Assembly: GCA_910574185.1 (NCBI GenBank)
Contig: CAJSZQ010000013.1
Location: 45,255-109,254 of the forward strand
Direction: 5' to 3'
Origin: Lachnospiraceae bacterium
GTDB taxonomy: Bacteria > Bacillota > Clostridia > Lachnospirales > Lachnospiraceae
DNA length: 64,000 nt
Position numbers and translations under genes: made by a program. The notes beneath the pieces are model-generated. The model worked only from the letters and a program-made list of their open reading frames with translations, was not told the DNA's origin and searched no databases. Shown here piece by piece: positions 53,620 to 62,884 of the stretch. Within the stretch, counting starts at the first letter, position 1, and each line of letters starts with the position of its first letter.

Positions 53620-54729
53620 ATGAAAGCATGGATTATACATGGCGTGAATGATATAAGGCTGGAAACAGTAGATATTCCAATGCCAGGATATGGTGAAGTT
53701 CTCGTAAAAGTGAAGGCGGCAGGTATCTGTGGTTCGGATATCCAGCGGGTGTACGGTACAGGGGCGCATGTTCATCCTCTTATTATCGGACATGAGTTTT
53801 CCGGGGTTGTGGTCGAAACAGGAAAAGATGTGGAGAATACGTGGATTGGAAAGCGGGTGGGGATTTATCCCTTGGTTCCATGTGGAAGCTGCATTCCTTG
53901 TCAGAGAAAAGAGTATGAATTGTGCAGGAATTACAGTTATCTAGGTTCGCGCAGGAACGGCGGATTTGCGGAATATGCAGTTGTTCCGGCAGAAAATATC
54001 ATGGAACTGCCCTCGCAGATGACCTATGAGGAGGCTGCTATGTTGGAGCCTATGGCTGTAGCTGTTCATGCCATGAGACGAATAGCGGTCTCTAAATCTG
54101 AAACCATTGTTGTCTGCGGGCTTGGGACCATAGGTATGCTGCTTCTCATGTTCCTTCTGGAGGCAGGAGAATCCGGAGAAAAGGTATTTCATCAATGTTC
54201 TTATGAAAGTTTATTTGGAGAATTTTGTGGGAAGATTCTTGTAATTGGCAACAAGGAATCCCAGAAAAGAAGAGCTGTGAAAATGGGACTTCATGAAGAC
54301 CATTATTGTGACAGCAGGACACAGCCGGTGGAAAAATGGCTGCCGGAGCATACAGATGAAAAGGGCGCGGATGTATTTTTTGAATGTGTGGGAAAGAATG
54401 AAACCTTTGTACAGGCTGTGAATCATACAGCTCCTGGAGGGAAGGTGGTTCTGATAGGGAATCCATATTCGGATATGAAGCTGGACCGGGATGTATACTG
54501 GAAAATTTTAAGAAACCAACTGACGGTAACGGGGACCTGGAATTCTTCCTTTACACATAATCGGTGGGACGACTGGCATTATGCGACTGACAGGATGATT
54601 CAGAAAAGAGTAAATCCGGCAGAGCTGATTTCCCACCGGTTTTCACTGGAAGATTTGATGCAGGGGATGGAAATTATGCGCGATAAGACAGAAGAGTATG
54701 TGAAAATCCTCTTTGCGTCATTTGATTAA
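53620..54729 (+). CDS. Zinc-dependent alcohol dehydrogenase (polyol-phosphate type)
   Basis: A 369-residue medium-chain dehydrogenase. Catalytic zinc ligands: Cys in AGICGSDIQ and GHEFSGVV; the structural zinc site is CGSCIPCQRKEYELC. The nucleotide fold starts at VCGLGTIGMLL. It resembles galactitol-1-phosphate dehydrogenases and TarJ. The middle contains an insertion (about residues 185-215). TarJ reduces ribulose 5-phosphate to ribitol 5-phosphate, so this enzyme may make the substrate of the cytidylyltransferase. ATG 53620 follows GGGAGG. Last gene of the glycan locus. Confidence 0.85.
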   Translation: MKAWIIHGVNDIRLETVDIPMPGYGEVLVKVKAAGICGSDIQRVYGTGAHVHPLIIGHEFSGVVVETGKDVENTWIGKRVGIYPLVPCGSCIPCQRKEYELCRNYSYLGSRRNGGFAEYAVVPAENIMELPSQMTYEEAAMLEPMAVAVHAMRRIAVSKSETIVVCGLGTIGMLLLMFLLEAGESGEKVFHQCSYESLFGEFCGKILVIGNKESQKRRAVKMGLHEDHYCDSRTQPVEKWLPEHTDEKGADVFFECVGKNETFVQAVNHTAPGGKVVLIGNPYSDMKLDRDVYWKILRNQLTVTGTWNSSFTHNRWDDWHYATDRMIQKRVNPAELISHRFSLEDLMQGMEIMRDKTEEYVKILFASFD

Positions 54730-55126
54730 AAGTAAACACTTTTACTTCTGGTATGATGGCGGTGGTTTTTGAAGAAAAATTGTAACAGGATGAGTAACTT
54801 CTGTGTAAGAAAAAATGTTATAAGAGAAAAAAGTATGGCTATAGTGTAAAATGTGTAGTAAAATCAGTTTTTTACGCACTAATAACTGTAGTTATTGTTT
54901 GTATCCATGGCGTTGATTGTTTTAGAATAAAGGAGTAAAATACATATATAGTAACAGTATGAGATATGGCGGTGAGGACAGTTCTATAGAAAGAAGTGTA
55001 CATACAGCTTAATGAAAATATGGAGATAGTGTATACGAATATATTTAGGAGTGTAGTAGAGAACGCCAGACAAATGATACGACGAGGGAAGGCTATAAAG
55101 CCGCATTTTTATTCAGGAGGTTTGTT
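54730..55126 (+). other. Intergenic region before the SDR gene
   Basis: No gene or clear RNA is seen. A short AT-rich hairpin lies just after the dehydrogenase stop. AGGAGG is placed correctly for ATG 55127. AT-rich blocks near 54940-54960 could hold a promoter, but none is convincing. Confidence 0.4.
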
Positions 55127-55924
55127 ATGAGATTAGAAGGAAAAGTAGTATTGATTACAGCGTCTACAAGAGGAATTGGACGCGCAACTGTTGAGGCGTG
55201 TGCGAAGGAAGGCGCGAAAGTTTATATGGCGGCGAGAAATCTTGAGCTTGCGAAAACAGTTGCTGATGAGCTGAACGCAAAAGGCGGCAATGTGAAATAC
55301 GTATACAATGATGCGACAAAAGAAGAGACATTCACTACGATGATTGAAGAGGTAGTTGAAAAAGAGGGCCGTATTGATGTTCTGGTTAATAATTTTGGCA
55401 CCTCTAATCCGAGGGAAGACCTGGATCTTGCGAACACGAATGTGGACGTTTTTATCAATACTGTAAATATTAACCTGAAAAGTGTATTTATCGCGTCGCA
55501 GGCTGCAGTTAAACAGATGGCTAAGACAGGCGGCGGAAGTATAATTAATATTTCGTCAGTAGGAGGACAGACTCCGGATATTTCTCAGATTGCATATGGA
55601 ACCAGCAAAGCTGCAATCAATTACATGACAAAACTGACGGCGGTTCAGGAAGCACGTCATAATATTCGTTGTAATGCGGTACTTCCTGGTATGACGGCAA
55701 CGGATGCGGTTACGAATAACTTGACAGATAATTTTAGGGATTTATTCTTGAAGCATACTCCGATTCGCAGAATGGGGCTTCCAGAGGAAATAGCTGCTGC
55801 GGTTGTGTATTTCGCAAGCGATGATGCAGCATTTACTACGGGACAGATTATGACAGTTTCCGGTGGATTTGGATTGGCTACTCCGGTATTCGGAGATCTG
55901 GTAGAGAGTTCTGAACGGAGATAA
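55127..55924 (+). CDS. SDR close to clostridial 7-alpha-hydroxysteroid dehydrogenase
   Basis: A 265-residue short-chain dehydrogenase. TASTRGIGRATVEACAKEG is the cofactor site, VNNFG replaces NNAG, and SSVGG and YGTSK hold the catalytic Ser, Tyr and Lys. From memory it matches the NADP-dependent 7-alpha-HSDH of Clostridium sardiniense closely over its whole length, including the unusual start RLEGKV..STRGIGRA, PDIS.IAY, the NIRCNAVLPG segment and the ending GGFGLATPVF. That enzyme oxidises the 7-alpha-hydroxyl of bile acids. The strain probably modifies cholate-type bile acids; a different hydroxysteroid or alcohol is the alternative. Confidence 0.75.
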   Translation: MRLEGKVVLITASTRGIGRATVEACAKEGAKVYMAARNLELAKTVADELNAKGGNVKYVYNDATKEETFTTMIEEVVEKEGRIDVLVNNFGTSNPREDLDLANTNVDVFINTVNINLKSVFIASQAAVKQMAKTGGGSIINISSVGGQTPDISQIAYGTSKAAINYMTKLTAVQEARHNIRCNAVLPGMTATDAVTNNLTDNFRDLFLKHTPIRRMGLPEEIAAAVVYFASDDAAFTTGQIMTVSGGFGLATPVFGDLVESSERR

Positions 55925-56005
55925 GACGGCTGCTTATGTGAATGGGCTTTTATGATTTTCTCAATGAAATAAAGGTTACAATATTTTTGGGATAGGATGA
56001 AATGG

Positions 56006-56099
56006 GGATGTTGCAAAATCGCCGCTATATACAAGATATGATATATGGATAACATGTTCTTGGCTATATCTTGTATAGAAGCTGCGTTTTGCAACATCC
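56006..56099. repeat. Long imperfect hairpin
   Basis: Arms of 33 bp (56006-56038 and 56067-56099) pair well, most strongly at the outer GGATGTTGCAAAA and the inner TATACAAGATA, around a 28-nt loop. It lies between two convergent-free genes. It may be a mobile hairpin element (no target duplication seen) or a terminator of the SDR gene. Confidence 0.65.
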
Positions 56100-56285
56100 T
56101 CCGTTTATGTGTAATTTAATCTTGCATGTTACATAATTATGTGATATCATATGTTTACTTAATATCAGCGGTTCTGTTGTTCTAAGTATCAGGTCCGGCG
56201 CGCGGACATTCCGTATATTCTCTAAAATCTTTGAGTATACCAATTGTAATTTGAGACAAAAGATATTATAATGGAGGTAACCTAT

Positions 56286-57431
56286 ATGGTACAAAATGAA
56301 AAATTGAATAAGAAGATTCGGAAAGCTCCCTTTATTAATCAGAAATATAAAGACAGCTTGTTTAGAATCGCTTTCCGGGAAAAGGAAAAGCTTTTGGAAC
56401 TCTATAATGCGATTCATGGCTCTGACTACAAAGATTCTTCCGAGCTGACAGTATATACTATGGAGGATGTTGTCTTTATGGGAATTAAGAATGACATATC
56501 CTTTTTGGTGGGTGAGATGTTGAATCTTTATGAGCAGCAAAGTACAGAAAACCCCAATATGCCAATTCGTGGATTGCTTTATTTTGCAGGAAATTACAGG
56601 AGCTATATCGCAAAGAATGATTTGGATATCTATAGCAGGACACTTCAAAAATTGCCGTTTCCTCAGTATTATGTATTATATAACGGTTTGAAAGATGAAG
56701 AAGACAGAAAGGTTCTTGAATTAAAAGATGCATTTCCAGAACTGGAAGGGTTAGAACCTTGTCTAAATTGCAGGGCAGTATTGTTGAACATAAATTATGG
56801 ACATAACAGAGAGATTATGGAGCGAAGCAGAACATTAAGGGATTATTCTGTTTATGTACAGAGAATCCGGGATAATAAAAGTGCTGGAATGGGGCTTTTG
56901 GATGCAGTAGATAAGGCTACAGAAGATTGTATTAAGGAAGGGATTCTTAAGGATATCCTTATAAAAAACATCTCGGAGGTGAAAGAAATGGTACTGGGAG
57001 CATGGGGAACAGAAAACCATATAAGAAAGCAGAATGAAAAACTGAAAGAATTAGAGCATAAAACGAATGAATTGGAGAAGAAAGCGACTGGGTTAGAGAA
57101 AAGAAATGCTAGATTAGAAGAAAGAAATGCTAGATTAGAAGAAAGAAATGCCGGGTTAGAAGAGAAAAATATCGGGTTAAAGGAGAGAAATGTTGGACTA
57201 GAAGAGAGAAATGTCGGACTAGAAGAGAGAAATATCGGACTAGAGGATGAAAATGCAAAGCTAAGACAGGAAGCAAACAAGTTGAAGAAAGAGAGGGATT
57301 TGGACAATAAATTAATACAGAATTTGCTTAACAGTCGGAGAATAGAGGAATTACAGAAAGTATTGGTGGATGATGTTTATCGGCAAGAATTATTAAATGA
57401 AATTTATTTGATTTCCAGGAATGAGAAATAA
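56286..57431 (+). CDS. PD-(D/E)XK nuclease family (Rpn/transposase-like) protein with heptad-repeat tail
   Basis: A 381-residue protein of a type abundant in Lachnospiraceae and related to Rpn/PD-(D/E)XK 'putative transposase' proteins. The N-terminal core has KDSLFRIAFREKEKLLELYN (about 20-40), the MGIKNDISFLVGEMLNLYEQQS region with acidic active-site positions and PQYYVLYNG. A coiled coil follows (about 250-330) made of near-identical seven-residue units (RNARLEE, RNVGLEE and similar). ATG 56286 follows GGAGG. Function in Lachnospiraceae is not established. Confidence 0.75.
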   Translation: MVQNEKLNKKIRKAPFINQKYKDSLFRIAFREKEKLLELYNAIHGSDYKDSSELTVYTMEDVVFMGIKNDISFLVGEMLNLYEQQSTENPNMPIRGLLYFAGNYRSYIAKNDLDIYSRTLQKLPFPQYYVLYNGLKDEEDRKVLELKDAFPELEGLEPCLNCRAVLLNINYGHNREIMERSRTLRDYSVYVQRIRDNKSAGMGLLDAVDKATEDCIKEGILKDILIKNISEVKEMVLGAWGTENHIRKQNEKLKELEHKTNELEKKATGLEKRNARLEERNARLEERNAGLEEKNIGLKERNVGLEERNVGLEERNIGLEDENAKLRQEANKLKKERDLDNKLIQNLLNSRRIEELQKVLVDDVYRQELLNEIYLISRNEK

Positions 57432-57621
57432 TCGAATATTTTGGAGGTGTAAGTACGATTTTGGAAAAGTACCGTATAAAACCACCATATAAGTTATTTT
57501 ATATTTTAGTCTGTAGGTTAAATTAACAATGCATACGTTCTTAATATTGTGTATAATAAAAGAAGAGTCAGTAAAACTATACAGTCAGATAAAAGGTACA
57601 TGAATATTTAAGGAGGGAATC

Positions 57622-59118
57622 ATGTTAGAGAAGCTGGATTTGACGAAGACACTGAGTAAAGCAGAGTATAAGAAGAAAATGGAAAAACTGGAGCCGAAGC
57701 TTGGAAGGCTTCAGAGGGAATGCAGAGAATATGGTATTCCGGTTATGATTGCCTTTGAAGGATATGGGGCGTCTGGAAAGGGGGTTCAGATTGGAGAACT
57801 GATTAAGGCGCTTGATCCAAGAGGTTTTGAGGTGTATGCGGTTAAGAATGAGACGGAAGAGGAGAAGATGTATCCGTTTATGTGGAGATTTTGGACGAAG
57901 CTTCCTCCAAACGGCCGGATTGCAATTTATGACAGCAGTTGGTACAGAAGAGTATTAGCTGATCGATTTGATAAGAAGGTGAAGAAGAGCGAGCTGGCAG
58001 ATGCTTATCGTTCGATTTGTTCTTTTGAAGAACAGTTAACGGCCGGCGGTATGGTGATGATTAAGATATTCCTTGCGATTGATAAGAAGGAGCAGAGGAA
58101 ACGGTTTGATAAATTGCTTGGTTCCGAGGAGACTGCATGGCGGGTAAGCAAGAGGGATTTGAAGCGACATAAGAACTTTGAGAAATACCAGCAGATGAAT
58201 GAAGAGATGCTGACCCGTACAGATACGGAGTATGCGCCCTGGAATATTGTGGAGGCAGTAGACCGAAAGTTTGCGGCGGCCAAGATATTTGCGATTGTGG
58301 TTCATACTCTGGAGGAAAAAATAGAAGAACTCAAAAGACAGAAGAAACAAGAAAAGAAGGTAGGGAAGCAGACGGACTCTTCAGTTTCAAACGGCAGATT
58401 GAAGGAATCCATTCTCGGAAAGACAGATTTGAGTCTTGCTTATACGAAGGAGGAGTACAAGAAGAAATTAATTAAGCTGCAAAAGAAGATGGAAAAGCTT
58501 CATGGCGAGCTTTACCGCAGGCGGATTCCGGTTGTACTGGGATTTGAAGGCTGGGATGCGGGCGGCAAGGGCGGCGCGATTAAACGTTTGACGGAGCGAA
58601 TGGACCCAAGAGGGTATGTGGTACATCCGACGGCGTCGCCGAATGATATCGAGAGAGCATATCATTATCTCTGGAGATTCTGGATTGATATGCCAAAGGC
58701 AGGCCATGTAACAATATTTGACAGGACTTGGTATGGAAGAGTGATGGTAGAACGGATTGAGGGATTCTGTATGAAACAGGAGTGGCAGAGAGCTTATAAG
58801 GAAATTAATGATATGGAAAAGGATTTGGCAGACGCAGGAGCGATTGTCTTAAAGTTTTGGATGCAGATTGATAAGGATGAACAGGCGAGACGATTCAAAG
58901 CAAGACAGGAGAATCCGGAAAAGCAGTGGAAAATTACAGATGAAGACTGGCGCAACAGGGAAAAGTGGGATAAATATGAAGAGGCAGTGGACGAGATGCT
59001 GATTCGTACTTCAACGCCTGGCGCTCCTTGGATAGTAGTAGAGGGAAATAATAAATATTATGCAAGGATAAAGGTGTTGGAGACGGTTGTAAATGCGATA
59101 GAGGAGCGGCTGCGATAA
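57622..59118 (+). CDS. pap: Polyphosphate:AMP phosphotransferase (two PPK2 domains)
   Basis: A 498-residue class II PPK2 enzyme with two kinase-like domains. The first has FEGYGASGKGVQIGEL (about 50) and IYDSSWYRRVLADR; the second has FEGWDAGGKGGAIKRL (about 312), FWIDMPKAGHVTIFDRTWYG and RVMVERIEGF. The second keeps the full Walker A (DAGGKGG) and lid; the first is degenerate, as usual in this class. It transfers phosphate from polyphosphate to AMP, giving ADP. AGGAGGG precedes ATG 57622. Confidence 0.92.
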   Translation: MLEKLDLTKTLSKAEYKKKMEKLEPKLGRLQRECREYGIPVMIAFEGYGASGKGVQIGELIKALDPRGFEVYAVKNETEEEKMYPFMWRFWTKLPPNGRIAIYDSSWYRRVLADRFDKKVKKSELADAYRSICSFEEQLTAGGMVMIKIFLAIDKKEQRKRFDKLLGSEETAWRVSKRDLKRHKNFEKYQQMNEEMLTRTDTEYAPWNIVEAVDRKFAAAKIFAIVVHTLEEKIEELKRQKKQEKKVGKQTDSSVSNGRLKESILGKTDLSLAYTKEEYKKKLIKLQKKMEKLHGELYRRRIPVVLGFEGWDAGGKGGAIKRLTERMDPRGYVVHPTASPNDIERAYHYLWRFWIDMPKAGHVTIFDRTWYGRVMVERIEGFCMKQEWQRAYKEINDMEKDLADAGAIVLKFWMQIDKDEQARRFKARQENPEKQWKITDEDWRNREKWDKYEEAVDEMLIRTSTPGAPWIVVEGNNKYYARIKVLETVVNAIEERLR

Positions 59119-59429
59119 GTTATGCGAAACAGGGCAGATTTTCTATAATTTTCGACGTATTTTCGTCAGTTTGCTAAACAGTTAGTCATAGATATTCACA
59201 TGGGAACGTGATATAATCAGAAAACAGAGGGTGGTGTGTTGCTGTTCTTAGAACTTTGGATTCGATGTAAAGTTTATAAGGATATGTAAATTTAACCGCA
59301 AAGGGAATCCGGCTCTTTGCCAGCGGCAAATTTAAATGGGCTGGATTCCGTTACTGTTTGCAGAATTGCTTGCAAATAGTATTATGTACAAAATTCTTAA
59401 TAAATTATCATTTTAGAAAGGGCATGCAT
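59119..59429 (+). other. Intergenic region before the alpha-galactosidase
   Basis: It holds a GATATAAT -10-like box near 59208-59215 and a nested hairpin (GGAATCC/GGATTCC near 59305-59350 enclosing TTGCC/GGCAA). The hairpin lies in the leader of the galactosidase gene and may be a control element or an upstream terminator. No gene is seen. Confidence 0.4.
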
Positions 59430-61628
59430 ATGAAATATATTACTTACAATGATGAGTCAAGAGTATTTGTATTAAGAACGAATAATAGTATGTATCAGAT
59501 GCAGGTAATTAATTATGACACGCTGGTTCATCTGTATTACGGCGCGAATATCGGAGATACGGAGATTACACACAGATTGATGTTTCTTGACAGGGGCTTT
59601 TCCGGCAATCCTTATGAGGCCGGGGATGACAGAACATTTTCGTTGGACGTGCTTCCCCAGGAATATTCCGGGTATGGCAATGGAGATTACCGGATTAACA
59701 GCCTGGAGGTAGAACACGAGGACGGAAGCGATGCGGTGCATCTCCGGTATGAGTCCCACAGGATGTGGGAGGGCAAGTATTCTCTGAAGGGGCTTCCCTG
59801 TATGTATGGCAGTGAGGATGATGCGGAGACTCTAGAGATTACGTTGTATGACAGAATCAGTAATCTGAAGGTACATCTGCTGTATGGCGTATTTCCGAAG
59901 CTGGATGTAATCACCAGGGCAGTGCGTATGGAGAATCAGGGAGAGAATCCGGTAAAAATTCAGAGAGCAATGTCAATGGAGATGGATTACCCGAATCGCC
60001 ATATGGATTTTATTCATTTCTATGGAAGACATACCATGGAGCGTCAGATGGAGAGGCTTCCGCTTCACCATGGAGTTCAGTCTGTAGAGAGCAAGAGAGG
60101 GATGTCCAGTCATCAGCATAATCCATTTATTATTCTGTGTGATAAGAAAACGACGGAAAAGCATGGAGAATGTTATGGGTATGCTCTGGCTTACAGTGGC
60201 AATCATCGCTGTGAGATTGAGGTAGACCAGATGGAGCAAACGAGAGTGGTTATGGGGATTCATCCATATCATTTTTCTTATCGCTTGGAACAAGGAGATA
60301 CGTTTGAGACGCCGGAGGTTATCATTGCCTATTCCTCGGAAGGGCTTGGGAAGCTATCCAGAATTTATCATGATGCGTATCGGTCGAATTTGATACGCAG
60401 CAAGTACGTGCATTCTCCCAGGCCGATTCTGGTAAATAACTGGGAGGCTACATATTTTGATTTTAATGAAGAGAAGCTGTTTAATATTGCAAAGACTGCG
60501 AAAGAAATCGGATTGGATATGTTTGTGCTGGACGACGGATGGTTTGGCAACCGAAATTCTGATTATACCAGTCTGGGCGACTGGCAGGTAAACGAAGATA
60601 AGATAAGAGGCGGACTTCCGAAACTGGTTGAACGGATTAACGGTCTGGGTATGAAGTTTGGTCTGTGGATTGAACCGGAGATGGTATCGGAGGACAGTGA
60701 ACTGTATCGGAACCATCCGGATTGGATACTTCGGATTCCCGAACGTCGGATGAATAGGAGCCGCAGTCAGTTAAATCTTGATATTACCCGCAAAGAGGTC
60801 AGAGATTATGTAATGCAGAAGATTTTTGCAGTTCTTGATAGCTGTAAGGTGGATTATATTAAATGGGACATGAACAGATCGGTGGATAATGTGTTCTCAT
60901 CAGCCCTTCCGGCCGAGCGGCAGGGTGAGGTGTTCCACAGATATGTGCTGGGCGTTTATGAGATGATGGAACGGCTGGTTACCAGATATCCGGACCTGTT
61001 ATTTGAGAACTGTGCAGGCGGAGGCGGCAGATTTGATGCAGGAATGCTCTATTATTCACCACAGATTTGGTGTAGTGACAATACAGATGCCATTGACAGG
61101 CTGAGGATTCAGTACGGAACATCCTTTGGCTATCCAATTGGCGCTATGGGAGCGCATGTGAGCGTGTGTCCAAACCATGGAACAGGGAGAACCACGCCTT
61201 TTGATACCAGAGCAGTTGTGGCAAGCGCAGGTACTTTTGGGTATGAGCTGGATCTTGCGAAGCTCTCAGACGAAGAGAAGGAGATGGCCAGAAGGCATAT
61301 TCAGGAGTATAAGGAAATGGAAATGCTGGTGTTGAACGGCGATTACTACCGTTTGACCAATCCGTATCGAAATCATGAGTATGTACTTTGGCAGTTTGTT
61401 TCAAAGGATAAGAAAGAGACGATAGTGAACGGAGTAATGCTGCGCAATGAGTCGAATCCCCATATTCATTTAGTGTATTTGGAGGGACTTGAGCCAGATA
61501 AGCATTACCGGGATGCAGACACCGGAGCGGTTTATACGGGAGCGGCGTTAATGTATGCAGGAGTTCCGCTGCCAGTTGGCAGAGGGGATTATCAGCCGTT
61601 GAAATTTAAATTTGTTATGACAGATTAA
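59430..61628 (+). CDS. Alpha-galactosidase, GH36
   Basis: A 732-residue glycoside hydrolase. The N-terminal beta-sandwich domain (about 1-330) is followed by a TIM barrel: NNWEATYFDFNEEKL (about 342), MFVLDDGWFG, the nucleophile Asp in VDYIKWDMNR (about 475) and the acid/base Asp in WCSDNTDAIDRLRIQYG (about 540). No signal peptide, so it acts inside the cell on imported raffinose-type or melibiose oligosaccharides. ATG 59430 follows AAAGGG. Confidence 0.92.
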   Translation: MKYITYNDESRVFVLRTNNSMYQMQVINYDTLVHLYYGANIGDTEITHRLMFLDRGFSGNPYEAGDDRTFSLDVLPQEYSGYGNGDYRINSLEVEHEDGSDAVHLRYESHRMWEGKYSLKGLPCMYGSEDDAETLEITLYDRISNLKVHLLYGVFPKLDVITRAVRMENQGENPVKIQRAMSMEMDYPNRHMDFIHFYGRHTMERQMERLPLHHGVQSVESKRGMSSHQHNPFIILCDKKTTEKHGECYGYALAYSGNHRCEIEVDQMEQTRVVMGIHPYHFSYRLEQGDTFETPEVIIAYSSEGLGKLSRIYHDAYRSNLIRSKYVHSPRPILVNNWEATYFDFNEEKLFNIAKTAKEIGLDMFVLDDGWFGNRNSDYTSLGDWQVNEDKIRGGLPKLVERINGLGMKFGLWIEPEMVSEDSELYRNHPDWILRIPERRMNRSRSQLNLDITRKEVRDYVMQKIFAVLDSCKVDYIKWDMNRSVDNVFSSALPAERQGEVFHRYVLGVYEMMERLVTRYPDLLFENCAGGGGRFDAGMLYYSPQIWCSDNTDAIDRLRIQYGTSFGYPIGAMGAHVSVCPNHGTGRTTPFDTRAVVASAGTFGYELDLAKLSDEEKEMARRHIQEYKEMEMLVLNGDYYRLTNPYRNHEYVLWQFVSKDKKETIVNGVMLRNESNPHIHLVYLEGLEPDKHYRDADTGAVYTGAALMYAGVPLPVGRGDYQPLKFKFVMTD

Positions 61629-61657
61629 AAAATTGTAATGATAGAGAGGGTTGAGGA

Positions 61658-62842
61658 ATGACATCGAACCGCGTACATAGAATCCAGCCTTCGAGAACGG
61701 TTGAGATGACCAGCAGGGTAGCTGAACTTAAACGGGAAGGAAAGAATGTAATCAGGTTTAATGTAGGAGAACCAGATTATGCTACGCCAGAGCATATTTG
61801 TCAGGCGGCAGAAAAAGCTATGAGTCAGGGATTTACCAAATATACACCGGTCATGGGAATATTAGAACTCAGGGAAGCCATCTGTATGAAGCTGTTAAAG
61901 GAGAATCATGTGCGGTACTTGCCGGACGAGATAACGATAGGAGCAGGGGCGAAGCAGTGTCTTCTGGCCGCGCTTCTTGCAATCTGTAATCAGGGGGATG
62001 AAGTGATAATTCCCTATCCCTGCTGGGTAAGCTATCCAGAGCTTGTCAAACTTGCGGATGGCGAACCAGTGATGGTTCCTGGAAGGGAAGATTTTACGCT
62101 GGATATTTCTGCTGTTAGAAAGGCGATTACAAAACGTACGAAGGCTGTTATGATTAATACGCCGAATAATCCTACTGGAGTGGTTTATGACCGGAAATCA
62201 TTAGAAGAGTTGGCGGCGCTGGCTGTGGAGTATGATTTTTATATCATATCGGATGAAATATATGAAAAATTTGTATATAGTGGAAAGCCGCATGTGTCGC
62301 CGTCTTCTTTTTCAGAAGAGATAAGGGAACGCACCATTCTGATTAACGGGATGTCAAAATCCTATGCCATGACCGGATGGAGAATCGGGTATACGGCAGC
62401 TTCCAAAGAGGTGATTTGTGCCATGAACGTGTTGCAGAGTCAAATGCTGTCCAGCGTGCATTCATTGTCGCAGAAAGCGGCTGTTGCGGCGCTCACAGGA
62501 ACGCAGGAGCCGATGCAGTCTATGATAAGGGAGTTTGAAAAGCGCAGGGATTATATGAGAGAGAGGCTGAATCGAATGCGGGGAATTTCCTGTAGGGAAT
62601 CTATGGGGGCATTTTATCTTTTGCCGGATATTCGCGGGTGTTATGGTAAAAGCTATCGGGGAATATTGATAGAAGATGATATGCAGCTTTCAGAATATCT
62701 GTTGGAGGAAGCGATGATTGCCGCAGTTCCGGGAAGCGCGTTTTTTGCACCCGGTCATTTGCGTTTTTCTTACAGTAATTCCATGGGACAGATGGAAGAA
62801 GGTATGGACAGGATGGAACGGGCCTTACAGAAGCTGTTCTGA
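61658..62842 (+). CDS. Class I pyridoxal-phosphate aminotransferase
   Basis: A 394-residue fold-type I aminotransferase. FNVGEPDYATPEHI (about 34), the phosphate-binding GAGAKQCLLAALLAI, NTPNNPTGVVYD (about 170), the ISDEIYEKFVY strand and the PLP-lysine in GMSKSYAMTGWRIGY (about 233-247) are all present. Similar to aspartate aminotransferases of subgroup I-beta. The exact amino acid cannot be assigned. Confidence 0.9.
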   Translation: MTSNRVHRIQPSRTVEMTSRVAELKREGKNVIRFNVGEPDYATPEHICQAAEKAMSQGFTKYTPVMGILELREAICMKLLKENHVRYLPDEITIGAGAKQCLLAALLAICNQGDEVIIPYPCWVSYPELVKLADGEPVMVPGREDFTLDISAVRKAITKRTKAVMINTPNNPTGVVYDRKSLEELAALAVEYDFYIISDEIYEKFVYSGKPHVSPSSFSEEIRERTILINGMSKSYAMTGWRIGYTAASKEVICAMNVLQSQMLSSVHSLSQKAAVAALTGTQEPMQSMIREFEKRRDYMRERLNRMRGISCRESMGAFYLLPDIRGCYGKSYRGILIEDDMQLSEYLLEEAMIAAVPGSAFFAPGHLRFSYSNSMGQMEEGMDRMERALQKLF

Positions 62843-62884
62843 CAGCGCCGTTTGAGGGTAGGAATCTTTCAAGGAGATTATATA

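Noticed and set aside
27349..54729. Complete Wzx/Wzy capsule locus
   Set aside because: No flippase, polymerase or chain-length regulator is present, so I call it only a glycan biosynthesis locus.
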